Part shown: positions 44,681-54,151 of the stretch, one piece after another | Position numbering within the stretch: position 1 is the stretch's first letter | How the letters are laid out: each line of letters starts with the position of its first letter | DNA from: Psilocybe azurescens | Lineage: Eukaryota; Basidiomycota; Agaricomycetes; Agaricales; Agrocybaceae | Direction: 5' to 3' | NCBI GenBank assembly: GCA_023853785.1 | Contig: JAJIRX010000572.1 | Coordinates: 1-54,151, forward strand | DNA length: 54,151 nucleotides | Translations under genes and position numbers: made by a program | Notes under the pieces: model-generated | Database searches by the model: none | Told to the model about the DNA's origin: nothing | The model's input: only the letters and a program-made list of their open reading frames with translations

Positions 44681-46895
44681 CGTTTCGTTGGTTTTGGTTG
44701 GAGCAAAGTTGTATTTGGATTTTTGGACATTTCAAAACCAGGAGGCATCTGCGCGAATTATGGAGGCTGGTGCATAACACACCACAATAACGCTGATTTC
44801 TGGCTGTCATTTGCCGCTTTGAGAAATCGTCCGCGCGTGTCTTCAGACCACATCGATGACCTGACCGCGTACATTGGAAAGGACACCCTGGTGTGTGCAG
44901 GTCAAAATTTGGAAGGCTCTTCTTGTGCGGCGTTTATTGGTATTAATTATTGGAGGCTACGTATGTTCACCAATGAAGAACAAGCTCTCAAATGCGACGG
45001 TTGCTGAAATACACGGAAGCCGATGAGCACTGGTCGACTCAGAGAGCGGTCGTTGCAATATCGCCCAGGGGACTGAACGAGTACTCCTTGATCCCAGCAG
45101 CAGGCTATCTTTTTAATGTCAGCGATGATCCCTCAGCCTAACGGTACCGCTATCAAATCCGGCGGCATGTCCGACTCCGAGTATTGCTCGCATTTATTAC
45201 CAAGCTACATCTGTCCTCGGAGTACCTTGAGCATTGCAGCAATCTCGCGCCGATCTCGGTTACAACTGCTACCGATGGGACCCACAATTCCACACCAATA
45301 TTTTTAAATCGGCATAAAAATCGGTATTTCTGATCTGAATATTAACTACAGTATAATGACCTTTGGTACCCATAAAGAGCACGGGCTTATCGCGGCTATC
45401 AATGAACTCGAACGATACACTCTTCGTATGTTATTCAAAGATCGTTCTTAAAACTTAAACATAAATCGGGTTCTCTACGGTCACTAGATTGGACTCCAGA
45501 GGTCACCTGGGAGAAAATAGAGGATGTCGACTCGAAGCATTAATATTTCTTGGAGCTCGTTCTTCTGCCTTTCCATGACCAAGATGTCCGGGCAGTTTAT
45601 TTAGTTAGAATGTGACAATGAATAGGCTACTAAGAGTTAGACTGTAAACGAAGAAGGCCATGGGACGGTACCGAACAGTTTCAGCACTTCCGAACACCAC
45701 GAAACCCTTTGGAATTTAGGGTAGAAATCCGAGTGGTAGCTTCCTTCTGCCATTGATCTTAAAAATCAACATTGGCGCACTCGAAGCTGATGCAGAACAT
45801 ATTAATAATTGGACGTTGCGTATGGAAGAGAACAAAGAAGACAATAGCTGTTTTCTTGATAGAGAAAAGGCCTTGACTGATAACGAGGATGGCATATGAG
45901 CTCTGAACTGACTGTTCGGAGAAGAAACAGAGTTTTATCAGTAAAAGCGACGGCGGCCGCTAGCAGTGATAGCGTAATGAGAGTGTCCGCTCTTTGCCGC
46001 GATCCGGGAATGATAGCCCGCAAGACAGTTTCGAGCAAATGGATTCTTATCAATGGTGCTACAAAACAGCGGTGCTGCGGCCTGCGTCTAGACAGATCTG
46101 TTTGAAGGTAATAATCTCAGTTTCCTTTTCGCCAAGAGAATATATAGCTGTTTCATCACACGTACAGCCTGGGTACTTGGGCAAGTCTAAAACTTTGTTC
46201 GAATAGTTCTTTCAAATGGTAAAAAGAAGATAAGTATACGGGAAGAATACTCGGTGGCAGACGGAATGATTACTCAGACGTGCACGGGCAAGATTTATAT
46301 CCAAGTCTCAAAATAAAACTCTCCGATGTTGCAGTCACGCAAAGATACCACCAAAAAGTGCTATTGCGGTGTGGCAAATAAAGTTGGTGCGGATCGCAGA
46401 GCTGCAGAGAACAGAGGAGAATTACGGCAATGTGTTTGAGGGAGAAATATAGAATCTTCGATCTATTCCAGGCGGAGGGGAATATTTTGGGAGGAAGGAG
46501 GGACCGGATTGGGAAGTCGGATACCTATTTCCGGACGTGGGAAATGGGGCTGACGGGCATGTGCTTATCACGCATCACACACAACACGCGTGTTGCCGGC
46601 ACTCACAGCTGTGCAGTGGAAATGAAATGCAAAGTATTGGGGTTACAGCGGACACCCACAGCTGTTCGAGTTGGAGTTGAAATTTTGATGGGGTGTGGGT
46701 GTGGGTGTGTTCTCGAGGTGAGGAGAGCGGCGGGCGGGTGGAAGAGCGGGCAGCGGGTATGTGCTCATCTGATTAGATGGACGGTGGATCAGCGGCAGAG
46801 AAGAATAAAGAGGGAGAAATAGTAATTGTACGAGGAGAATAGTGTAGTTGTTGAAGAGTGACCTGCGGTAAATTAGAAGAAACGGAGATTATATT
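44681..46895. other. No recognisable gene
   Basis: Intergenic region between two divergent genes. Open frames here (for example 44723-45007 plus, 46430-46822 plus) show no domain, no introns and no relation to known proteins. The last 200 bp, with TTTCTCTTTGTTCG-like pyrimidine tracts near 46990, probably carry the promoter and 5' leader of the BNI4-like gene. Confidence 0.5.
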
Positions 46896-47071
46896 GTGAA
46901 ATTGGACACGTGTGATTATGTACTGATTGCAACAGATTTCGCTGTACTTGTCTCTTTTCCCAACGTCGTTGTCGTTGGCACAACCAGCGACCGAGTTTCT
47001 CTTTGTTCGTTCCTTCCCTTTCTCATAAGTTATTGCCTTAATCTTTTCTTTGACTCTTCAGCGCGTTTGTC

Positions 47072-50000
47072 TTGCTGTTGTCGTCGTCGTTGTTGCGGAA
47101 CGGTACGGTACGGGGGCCAACGACTTTGAATGGCCGCTTTGGCATCTCATTACACTACCATGGACACTACTCGCCAGCGAACATCCCCGCTAACGACCCT
47201 GCCTCCATGCAACAGCAGCAGCAACAGCTCCAGCAACAACAGCAGCAGCATCTCCTACATCAGCAGCAGCAGATGCAGATGCTCCAACAACAAGGCCAAT
47301 ACCCATACACCGTCCAGCAGCAACCACAAGGAACATGGACCCCCAATATCACTGCTACTCCCTTTACCCTTCCTTCTACCAAAATCACCAGCAGCAACAG
47401 CAGCAACAGCAGCTCCCACAGGGCACGCCGCAACCGTATCCCACCCAGCCGCCATATTTCGACCCTGCCAACGCCCAACTGGCCGCACAATGGGCTTATC
47501 AACAGATGATGTTCAGTGCCCAGCACGGTTTCCCGCAGCAGCATCCGCAACAGCGACCATCAGCCGGCTCCTCCAACCCTCCTACACCCGACTATTTCAC
47601 TCAAAATCAGATCTTCAATCCATTTCCTAGTGGCACGCCACCTCCTAGAGCTGATCAGCAGCTGCCGCAGCAATACCCAGGCTATCATCCCTACCGCCGT
47701 CCTAATCGACCACAACAACAACAGCAACAGCAATCTTCTTCGCCCCCTGACGACCAGCGAAGGCAGCAGCAGCAACAAGGGCTGGGGCAGGCCCCCACCC
47801 GCCATACGCGCGCCCTGATGCCTCCAGCTCGTCGTCCTCCATCAACTCTTCATCTAGCCAGCAACGGCAGCGCGTGAACAGCAACCAAAGCGCGAGCAGC
47901 GGGCATCACGGGGGCCCCGCCTCCCTCCGCTCAGCCTCTGGCTCTGCGCGATCCACGCCGTCCGCCGCCGCCGCCGCCTCCCCATCATCACCATCCTCCT
48001 CCAGCCCGCTCCGCCAGCCGCTCCCGCCGCCACACACCCGTTCGGGCTCTTCTTCCGCCGCCTCCGCGTCCACGGCCACGTCCAGCAGCCGCCAGACAGG
48101 TTTCTCCCTCCTCGTCCCAGCCGACGATTGCCACATCACCGACATCGGCCTCGCCCTCGCCGGCGCCGAGCGCCTCCGCGAGCCTGCCGCGCCTCACCCG
48201 CCCGTCGCCACTCTCGCAGGGCACCTACACCGCCGCCGACAAGCGCCGCTCGCGCGACGACTCCGACATCGCCGCGCTCATCCACGAGCAGACGCCCACC
48301 GCCGCCATCGTGCGCAGCGGCGGGCTCAAGGGCCGCCTGCGCCGCGCGCTCGTTCAACGCCGCGCAGACGCTCAAGGAGGAGGAGGCCGAGGCCGCGGAG
48401 GCGGCGGCGTCCGCGCACGCGCACGCGGTGTACGAGGAGGACGAGGACGAGGAAGATGACGACGAGTCGATCAAGGCGTCGCAGGTGAACGGGAAGCTGA
48501 AGGCCAAGGCGAGTGCGCCTGCGATCAAGGTCAACCCGCTCGCGCCCCGCGCGAAGACGCCGGGCGGCGGGGAGGACGAGGCGGGCCCGTCGACGGCGAC
48601 GACGCCGGTGAAGAAAAAGGGGCGCGCCGCGTCGCTCTTCAACTCGCGGCTCAACGCGAGCACGGACAACATCTCGCTGTCGTCGACCGTCAGCAGCGCG
48701 AGCGTGATGATCCGCAAGCTCGGCGCGATGGGCAAGCTCGCGCGGCGCAACTCGCTCGCGGGGATCACGTCGCTCTTCAAGGACAAAGACAAAGGACAAG
48801 GACAAGGACGGGAAGGACGGCGGCGGCGAGAAGGACAAGAAGGGGAAGAAGAAGGAGAAGGACAAAAAGACCGCAAAGGGCCAGGCCAGCGAGGCCAGCG
48901 TGTCGCATGTGACGGCGGAGCTGGACAGGATGGGGTCTGGGGGCGACTGGAGTGTGGGCACGGAGATGAACGGGCTGTCGCCCGCTGCGAAGCTCGCGAG
49001 GCAGCACACGCTCAAGTCGAACGCGGAGGCGGCGGCCAAGGCCAAGGAGGCCGCTGCGGCTGCGGCTGCTGCCAGAGAGCGGCGGCGGCCTCTGCAACGT
49101 CGGCACCGGTGTTTGGGAATGGGACGAATGGGACGACGGTGGCCGGAGGCGCGGGTGTGCCGACGTGGGATCGGAACACGGCGACGAGGCAGGGCTCCGT
49201 GTCGCCTGTGAAGGGCAGCACGCTGGGGGTGCATAGGATTAATGAGGATGGGACACGGACGTTGATCGAGTCGGATGACGAGGAGAGCGATGATGGGCAT
49301 TACCCGCGCCAGCAGCAACACCAGCAGCAACACCAGCAGCACCAGCACAGACAGCAGGGCTTCCATGCCGATGGATGGGACGACGATGAAGATTGGGACG
49401 TCGATGGTGATGGCGACGGCGACGGCGACGAAGACGTGACGATCCGGCTGAGCGTCGACCAGCGCAGCAGCGCAGACTCTGAGCGGACAGCGTCGGCGGG
49501 CGCAGGCGAGATGGAGCCCTGGGCGGTCGACGTCCGGCGGAGCGTCGAGAAGGCGCGGCAGCCGGCCAAGGGCATCCTCAAGCGCGCGGAGAGCTACGAC
49601 CAGCAGGTGTACCTCCACGACTCGCATGTGCAGCGCGCGCTCGAACTCGTACAACTCGCCCGCGTCGCAGCAGCAGGAGGCGGGCCCGCTCGCGCGCATC
49701 CCGAGCCCGGACCCAGACCACATCGATGGCCTCCACCGGCACGGGTCGCATTCCTCTGCGCACTCTTCGACGCATGGGCATGGACACGGACAGGGGCAAG
49801 GAGAGGCGCAGGAGGCGGCATCGTGGTTGCCCCCGCTATCGTTCGACTCTACTTCGTCGCCGCTGTCCAACTCGTTCGGGATAAGCAGCACGTCGAAGGA
49901 CCTCCGGACACACCGAGGTCCGCAAGCACGACCTTTGCGTCCGTCACCACCGCCTCTCCCACATCCTTGTCCTCATCCTCATCATCATCATCAACAGCCC

Positions 50001-50442
50001 CGTCATCCATCTCCGCACTCGCCGCCCCCGCTCCTCAACCGGCAGAAAACAACCGCGCGTCGGCGATATTCCAGCACCCCAACTTCAACTCGTCCGCGCC
50101 CGCGCTGACGACGCTGGGTTCGGGGCTCTCAGGCTCATCGACACACCCGCCGACGCTCGCGCACCGCTCGGCGACGACGCCCGCGAAGCGGCTTACATTT
50201 GCGACGAACCTGTCGGTGTACGACACGTTCTCGGCGTCGGTGTATGATCGCAGGAGCGAGCCTGCGACGTGGAGCCGCCCTCACGCCGGCACTTGCGCAG
50301 AGGATCAAGGAGGAGCTCAATTCGTACAAAATGGAGGAGATGGAGGTGCATGCTGCTAGTCGGATCCAGTACGTTGATTTTTTCCCGCTCTAGTCTTTTA
50401 GTTGAGTGCTAATGTCTTTGCAGCACGCAATTTTTTGTTTGA
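47072..50442 (+). CDS. BNI4: BNI4-like PP1/chitin-synthase scaffold protein
   Basis: In yeast, Bni4 anchors the Glc7 (PP1) phosphatase and chitin synthase III at the bud neck. The N-terminal third here is Gln/Pro-rich with several polyQ tracts (47207-47800); the middle has Ser-rich, acidic and Lys-rich (KDKDKD) segments and WAVDVRRSVEKARQPAKGIL. The C-terminus is diagnostic: AKRLTFATNLSVYDTFSASV, with KRLTF as an RVxF-type PP1 site, YDRRSEPATW, LTPALAQRIKEELNSYKMEE and MEVHAASRI. It is completed across an intron (50369-50423) by HTQFF before the stop at 50442. Shifts at CCCCC 47340-47344 and CCC 50278-50280 restore the frame; others lie within 48080-49950. The start is unsure (47072, 47130 or 47207). 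Confidence 0.75.
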
Positions 50443-51600
50443 GGCTTTTTCTCTGTCCTATCTGGTGTATCTCTCTCTCGCCGCTCTGTCACTGTCCACT
50501 GTCCACTGTCTCCTTTTTCACTTCGAGGATATTAACGATCTAATCTATCCAACCTGCACACGTCCCCCGCCTCCTTGCCTCCGTCATGACACGTCTTGTC
50601 CTCAAACTCCAGCACTTTTGACGAACTCATCTTTCGATATATTTTTACATTGCCTCATTACCCAAGTACCCCCTTTTTCTTTTTTGGATCTCCTCATATA
50701 CACCCCACCCCTCCCATCGTCCATATTTCATCCAACCCACTCAATATCCATACATATCCAATGACAACCACAACCACCACAAGCCAACTTTCTCTTTCGA
50801 AAATAGGACTTTACATGTCTTTTTCTTTCTTCCTTCATTTCTTTTTTTAACAATTTTTTGTTTCTCAACCCGAAAAACTCTCATTTTATTATTCCCTTTT
50901 TCTGTTTCTTTTCTCAACTTCTTTTTCAATCCGCATCGCACTGTTGCATGTCTATGATATCCCTTCTTTATATCCCACCACCCCACCACCACCACCAACA
51001 ACAACAACAACCACTTTCACCGCATTTTTACGTTTTCACGTTACTCATGAGTGGCTCCCTCATTCTCTCTTTCTCTCGATTCAAGATCTAATGTAAACCC
51101 CATAACGTTCATCACCATTCTGTTTGTTTCTGGTTTCTAATTTCTGGTCCGTTTCCATCCCCTTGTCGAGTATCGAGTAGTACGAGGAGTTCTTTTTGTG
51201 TTGGAGTGCCCCGCCCCTTCTCCCTTTTTCACTTACCCATCACTCCACCCCGTTCCCCCTTTTTTGTCAGGGATATATATGACGCTTTCCAAAATGTTCG
51301 GCCTCGAGTAGTGCTGATCTCGTGCTATAATGCGTGTTTTTCTTCTTTTTCTTTCACTCTTCTTCATTCTTTCAATCCTTCCTTCGACTTTAGTCTTTCT
51401 TTTATTATATACAAAAAGGTTTTGTGGTTCCGATTTTCTTTACATACCAACCTACCAACCTACCCATGCCATCCACCCATGCCATCCATCCATCCATCCA
51501 TCCCTTTTCCCGTCGTCCCGTTCCCCTTCAATTCTGCCTACCCACATGTCTGCATGCGCCTTGTTTCCGACTCTGACTGAAATATCTACGTAACTACCCA
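50443..51600 (+). other. Pyrimidine-rich intergenic sequence, probable 3' region
   Basis: The plus strand is strongly C/T-biased for over 1 kb (CTTTTTCTCT, CCACCACCACC, TTTCTTTCTTCC). No coding sequence is convincing. It probably includes the 3' UTR of the BNI4-like gene. Confidence 0.6.
51475..51504 (+). repeat. (CATC)n microsatellite
   Basis: About five CATC units inside the pyrimidine-rich region, preceded by two ACCCATGCCATCC units. Confidence 0.85.
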
Positions 51601-52487
51601 CTCTAGCAATCTAACTATTATTCTCTTTTCCTCTTTTCGGGTACTCCATTTTGCGTGTGTTTGAGTTCTATTGGTCTCTGCCTGTTGACTGTTGAGTTAG
51701 GGGTTCCATGATCGCGGCAGCACCCGGCACACGTCATTCGCCCACACCAAAGTTAGGAACATTTCGTCATTTCTTCAACGAAACCCTTTCAACGCTCATT
51801 GTTCTCAATTCCATATTGATATCGATCAAACATTTTACCGATTTATGTCAGACTGCTGATCTACGGTGTGTACACCCTTTCTTGGAACTAACTCCTATTT
51901 TCGGAACGGTTCAAACTAAAGAATGTCTTCGTTAGGCAGGTCCATGACATTCGTGAAAGCTAGTGTGCTACCCCAGTACCGGTACCTGAGTACGTCCATG
52001 ATATTCTATATTCCCGCCCAAAATAATCGGTGGTACATCGACCCTGAGTCGCCTAGAAAATGCAATGGTCCCAGATAAGGTTCTCTGGGTTTTTCTGTCA
52101 AGGACGTGTTGGATGCTGAGTAGATTGTCACGCCACATTTGTCAAATACCCGAATCGCCGCAAGGACGGCAGTACTTTTTTGTGGAAGAAAAGTCAGCAG
52201 CCAATTAACAGCTTACATTCATTAGCACTACATACAGACGCGCCTTTTATCGAGCTGAACCGGAAGCTTAACATCATGCAGAGGCTATTGGCAAAAGAAA
52301 TTTTAGGCTGAAATACTACCGAACTTAGTGCGGTACTTCCAAATTCATCTTCTACTGTAGTAGTTGACTAGTCAATTGCAAGTTTGCCTTCCAAATGCAG
52401 ACGCAATCACCTGAGTACAACTTGTGTCACTTCCGGCCAGTATAGTGCGTACTTCATTGACAAGTCATCTCTTACTGTGTTAGTAAA
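51601..52487. other. No gene seen
   Basis: No coding or structured feature is evident. There is one imperfect internal repetition of phrases containing CAATTGCAAGT/ACTAGTCAA and TCTACTG/TCTTACTGT near 52350-52490. Confidence 0.4.
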
Positions 52488-53480
52488 CTAATCCTCATAA
52501 CTGTGGCGCGATAATTCTCGAGGAGGACTCGAATACATGATAATCCTTCTCATGCTGTCCCTAGTTGGTCTTGGTTGCAGAAATGGATATCTGGCTGGAT
52601 GCTTGTGCTTGATACTTTGGAATTTTGAGTCCACAAATATCCTGATGTCTTTTTCGACATCGCTCGAGAAATCATCAAGAATGATCGTAGTCGTTGAAGA
52701 CGAAACCGGCTCGTCACAGAATCCATTGCGTATTGCTGGCTCCGGGGTGATACGATGATAAAGGCAATTGGAATGGAAAGATGGACGGCCAACTGCGCCA
52801 AAGTCCGCAAAGCAAAAGATGGCTTTGGAATTCTGGAAGATCATATTAATCTAATCCGTCCAAGACGACGACACTTGCAGGGCGAGACCGAGTGTTGAGG
52901 GCGATAGAGATGGATCCCGCTGTGTTCTCACGCACACTCGAGCACTGATTGTTGGGCCGGTCAACGATGCCGCCCATGATACAAGAGATGGCCCCACTTT
53001 GAGATCTCGAATTTCGGGTAGGCAAGACATCATTTAACATCCGAATCACGATGATGGATATGAGAAAGTCCTTGATACCCCTACGCGCAATATTACGTCC
53101 AAAGGAAAAGCTTGCTATCAGCTTATGCCCTTTCAAGCATAGTTCAGCAATGGTATGGGCGATTGTGTATTTGCCGACTCCTGCTGGGCCGCGAATCCAC
53201 CTAAAAGATGGGATTTTCTCCGCATCGTCCAGCCAGTCCACGATATATTTGATAATGACCTAACGTGTCTCTGGATGGCATTTGGGGGCATCGTACCCTT
53301 CGGCGGAATCGTGTAGGGCGTTTAGAGCAGTACTTTGAGAGGAATAATTGCAGAGCGCTGGAAGCTTGCAAGTACATGTCAGAAGAACCAAAGAAGCAAA
53401 GAATGAAATTGAAACTCCGTTGATAACTCCGTGCTTGGACACAAGTTTTGCGTAACCTTCCTGCAACCTTCGCACCAGCT
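52488..53480 (-). pseudogene. NACHT-type NLR-like NTPase remnant
   Basis: The minus-strand order is that of basidiomycete NACHT proteins. ALHDSAEGYDAPKCHPETR is followed by an in-frame TAG (about 53262), then DWLDDAEKIPSFRWIRGPAG and VGKYTIAHTIAEL (Walker A, with Ser replaced by Tyr). ASFSFGRNIARRGIKDFL, VVVLDGLD (Walker B) and FSSDVEKDIRIFVDSKFQSI then IKHKHPA complete it. The later GLFIYA region is unrecognisable and no C-terminal repeats follow. Such proteins are thought to act in non-self recognition and programmed cell death in fungi. The in-frame stop and decayed downstream region favour a real pseudogene. A further minus-strand ORF at 53572-53814 could be an N-terminal domain but is not recognised. 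Confidence 0.7.
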
Positions 53481-53814
53481 TAACAGAACTCCGGGTTATA
53501 TTTTAGGATAATAAGCAAGTTCTTTGAAAGAATGATGGATAATATCGATGTCTACCGATGTCTGCCCAATGTCAGGACTCTGCCTGTTGTACGCTCCGTT
53601 TGGGAAGTAAATTTCCTATTTCAGAAACCAACTGAACCTCGTGCATGTCGTCAGCCACTCTGCGCCGATCATTAACAAGGACATACTGGAGCTGAGTATA
53701 AAAAGAGGGGTGGGCAACAGACGTCCTCGATATTGTCTCTTGCCTCTCTCCCACCACCATCACTTTCAGGAAGAGTCGTCTCAGCTTACCCAAAGTTAAC
53801 TCGGCTCTATACAC

Positions 53815-54151
53815 CCACTATGAACGACGATGCCCCTATCAAATGATAACGAATGCGCTCGCCACTTTAAGCTGACGCTTCATGTACATGTGTACGTCGG
53901 CTCATTTCTGTCTTTACTATACATGTACTGATATCGATGACGCGTTGCAACTTTTCCACGTTCCCGCCTTGAACTATTGTCGAATTCAGAATCATCGCTC
54001 ATTGTCAATGCAAGCCTAACCAATATCGGCTTATGTAGGCTCAGCCATATCGGTCATCGAGCACAGTAGAGGTATATCACTCCATTCCGGCCGCCTAGTT
54101 CTGGCCTGGTGGGCTGGGGCTACGCGGTATGGCCTGATCCTAGAGAATGGG
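53815..54151. other. No gene seen
   Basis: Nothing identifiable at the right edge of the window. Confidence 0.4.

Noticed and set aside
46430..46822. 130-codon ORF upstream of the BNI4-like gene
   Set aside because: No domain or similarity, and it lies in the likely promoter region.
48326..49891. 521-codon minus-strand ORF opposite the BNI4-like gene
   Set aside because: Shadow of GC-rich plus-strand coding sequence; composition is Arg/Pro/Ala-rich with no domain.
1..54151. tRNA or rRNA genes
   Set aside because: I looked for GGTTCRA-type T-loops with pairing arms and found none convincing; a tRNAscan run would be decisive.

Overview
The window looks like a piece of a mushroom-forming basidiomycete genome (Agaricomycetes, probably Agaricales). 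The reasons are many short spliceosomal introns (about 50-75 bp), GC-rich genes, a KDZ-type transposase with a CxC2 cysteine cluster, a fungal TET/JBP-type dioxygenase, an Agaricomycete-style integrase-core gene, a NACHT-type NLR remnant, and recognisable fungal housekeeping genes. All identifications rest on remembered family motifs read by eye; no search was run.

Layout. 1-9.9 kb: the 5' part of a KDZ transposase, then four genes of unrecognised families (one with a Zn2Cys6-like cluster), scattered with a short GC-rich TCCG/CCGG motif. 9.9-15.2 kb: a HECT-like gene and an integrase-core gene, both on the minus strand. 15.5-21.5 kb: an MFS remnant and a rearranged saccharopine dehydrogenase/AASS-like gene, with an internal duplication and a terminal-inverted-repeat element inserted near its 3' end. 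22.1-23.9 kb: the TET/JBP-like gene. 24.4-35.8 kb: an AT-rich block almost without CpG, packed with nested transposon relics (copia LTR and gag, two hAT-like elements, a Tc1/mariner transposase, a TA-flanked MITE, foldbacks, tandem repeats). 36.2-37.9 kb: a divergent Ras-like GTPase and an APH-fold phosphotransferase. 40-50.4 kb: three ordinary genes, namely an LTA4H-type aminopeptidase, an Age2/SMAP-type ArfGAP and a BNI4-like scaffold. 52.5-53.5 kb: a NACHT remnant.

Two themes stand out. First, a candidate 5mC-oxidising enzyme lies between KDZ sequence and a block that carries the scar of CpG-to-TpG decay, and one MITE in that block still has CpGs, so it dates after the decay. Second, many otherwise intact genes, including housekeeping ones, are broken by single-base shifts that sit in homopolymers. 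This looks like residual assembly error, so frameshifts here should not be read as pseudogenes without checking. Exon boundaries below are approximate unless stated.
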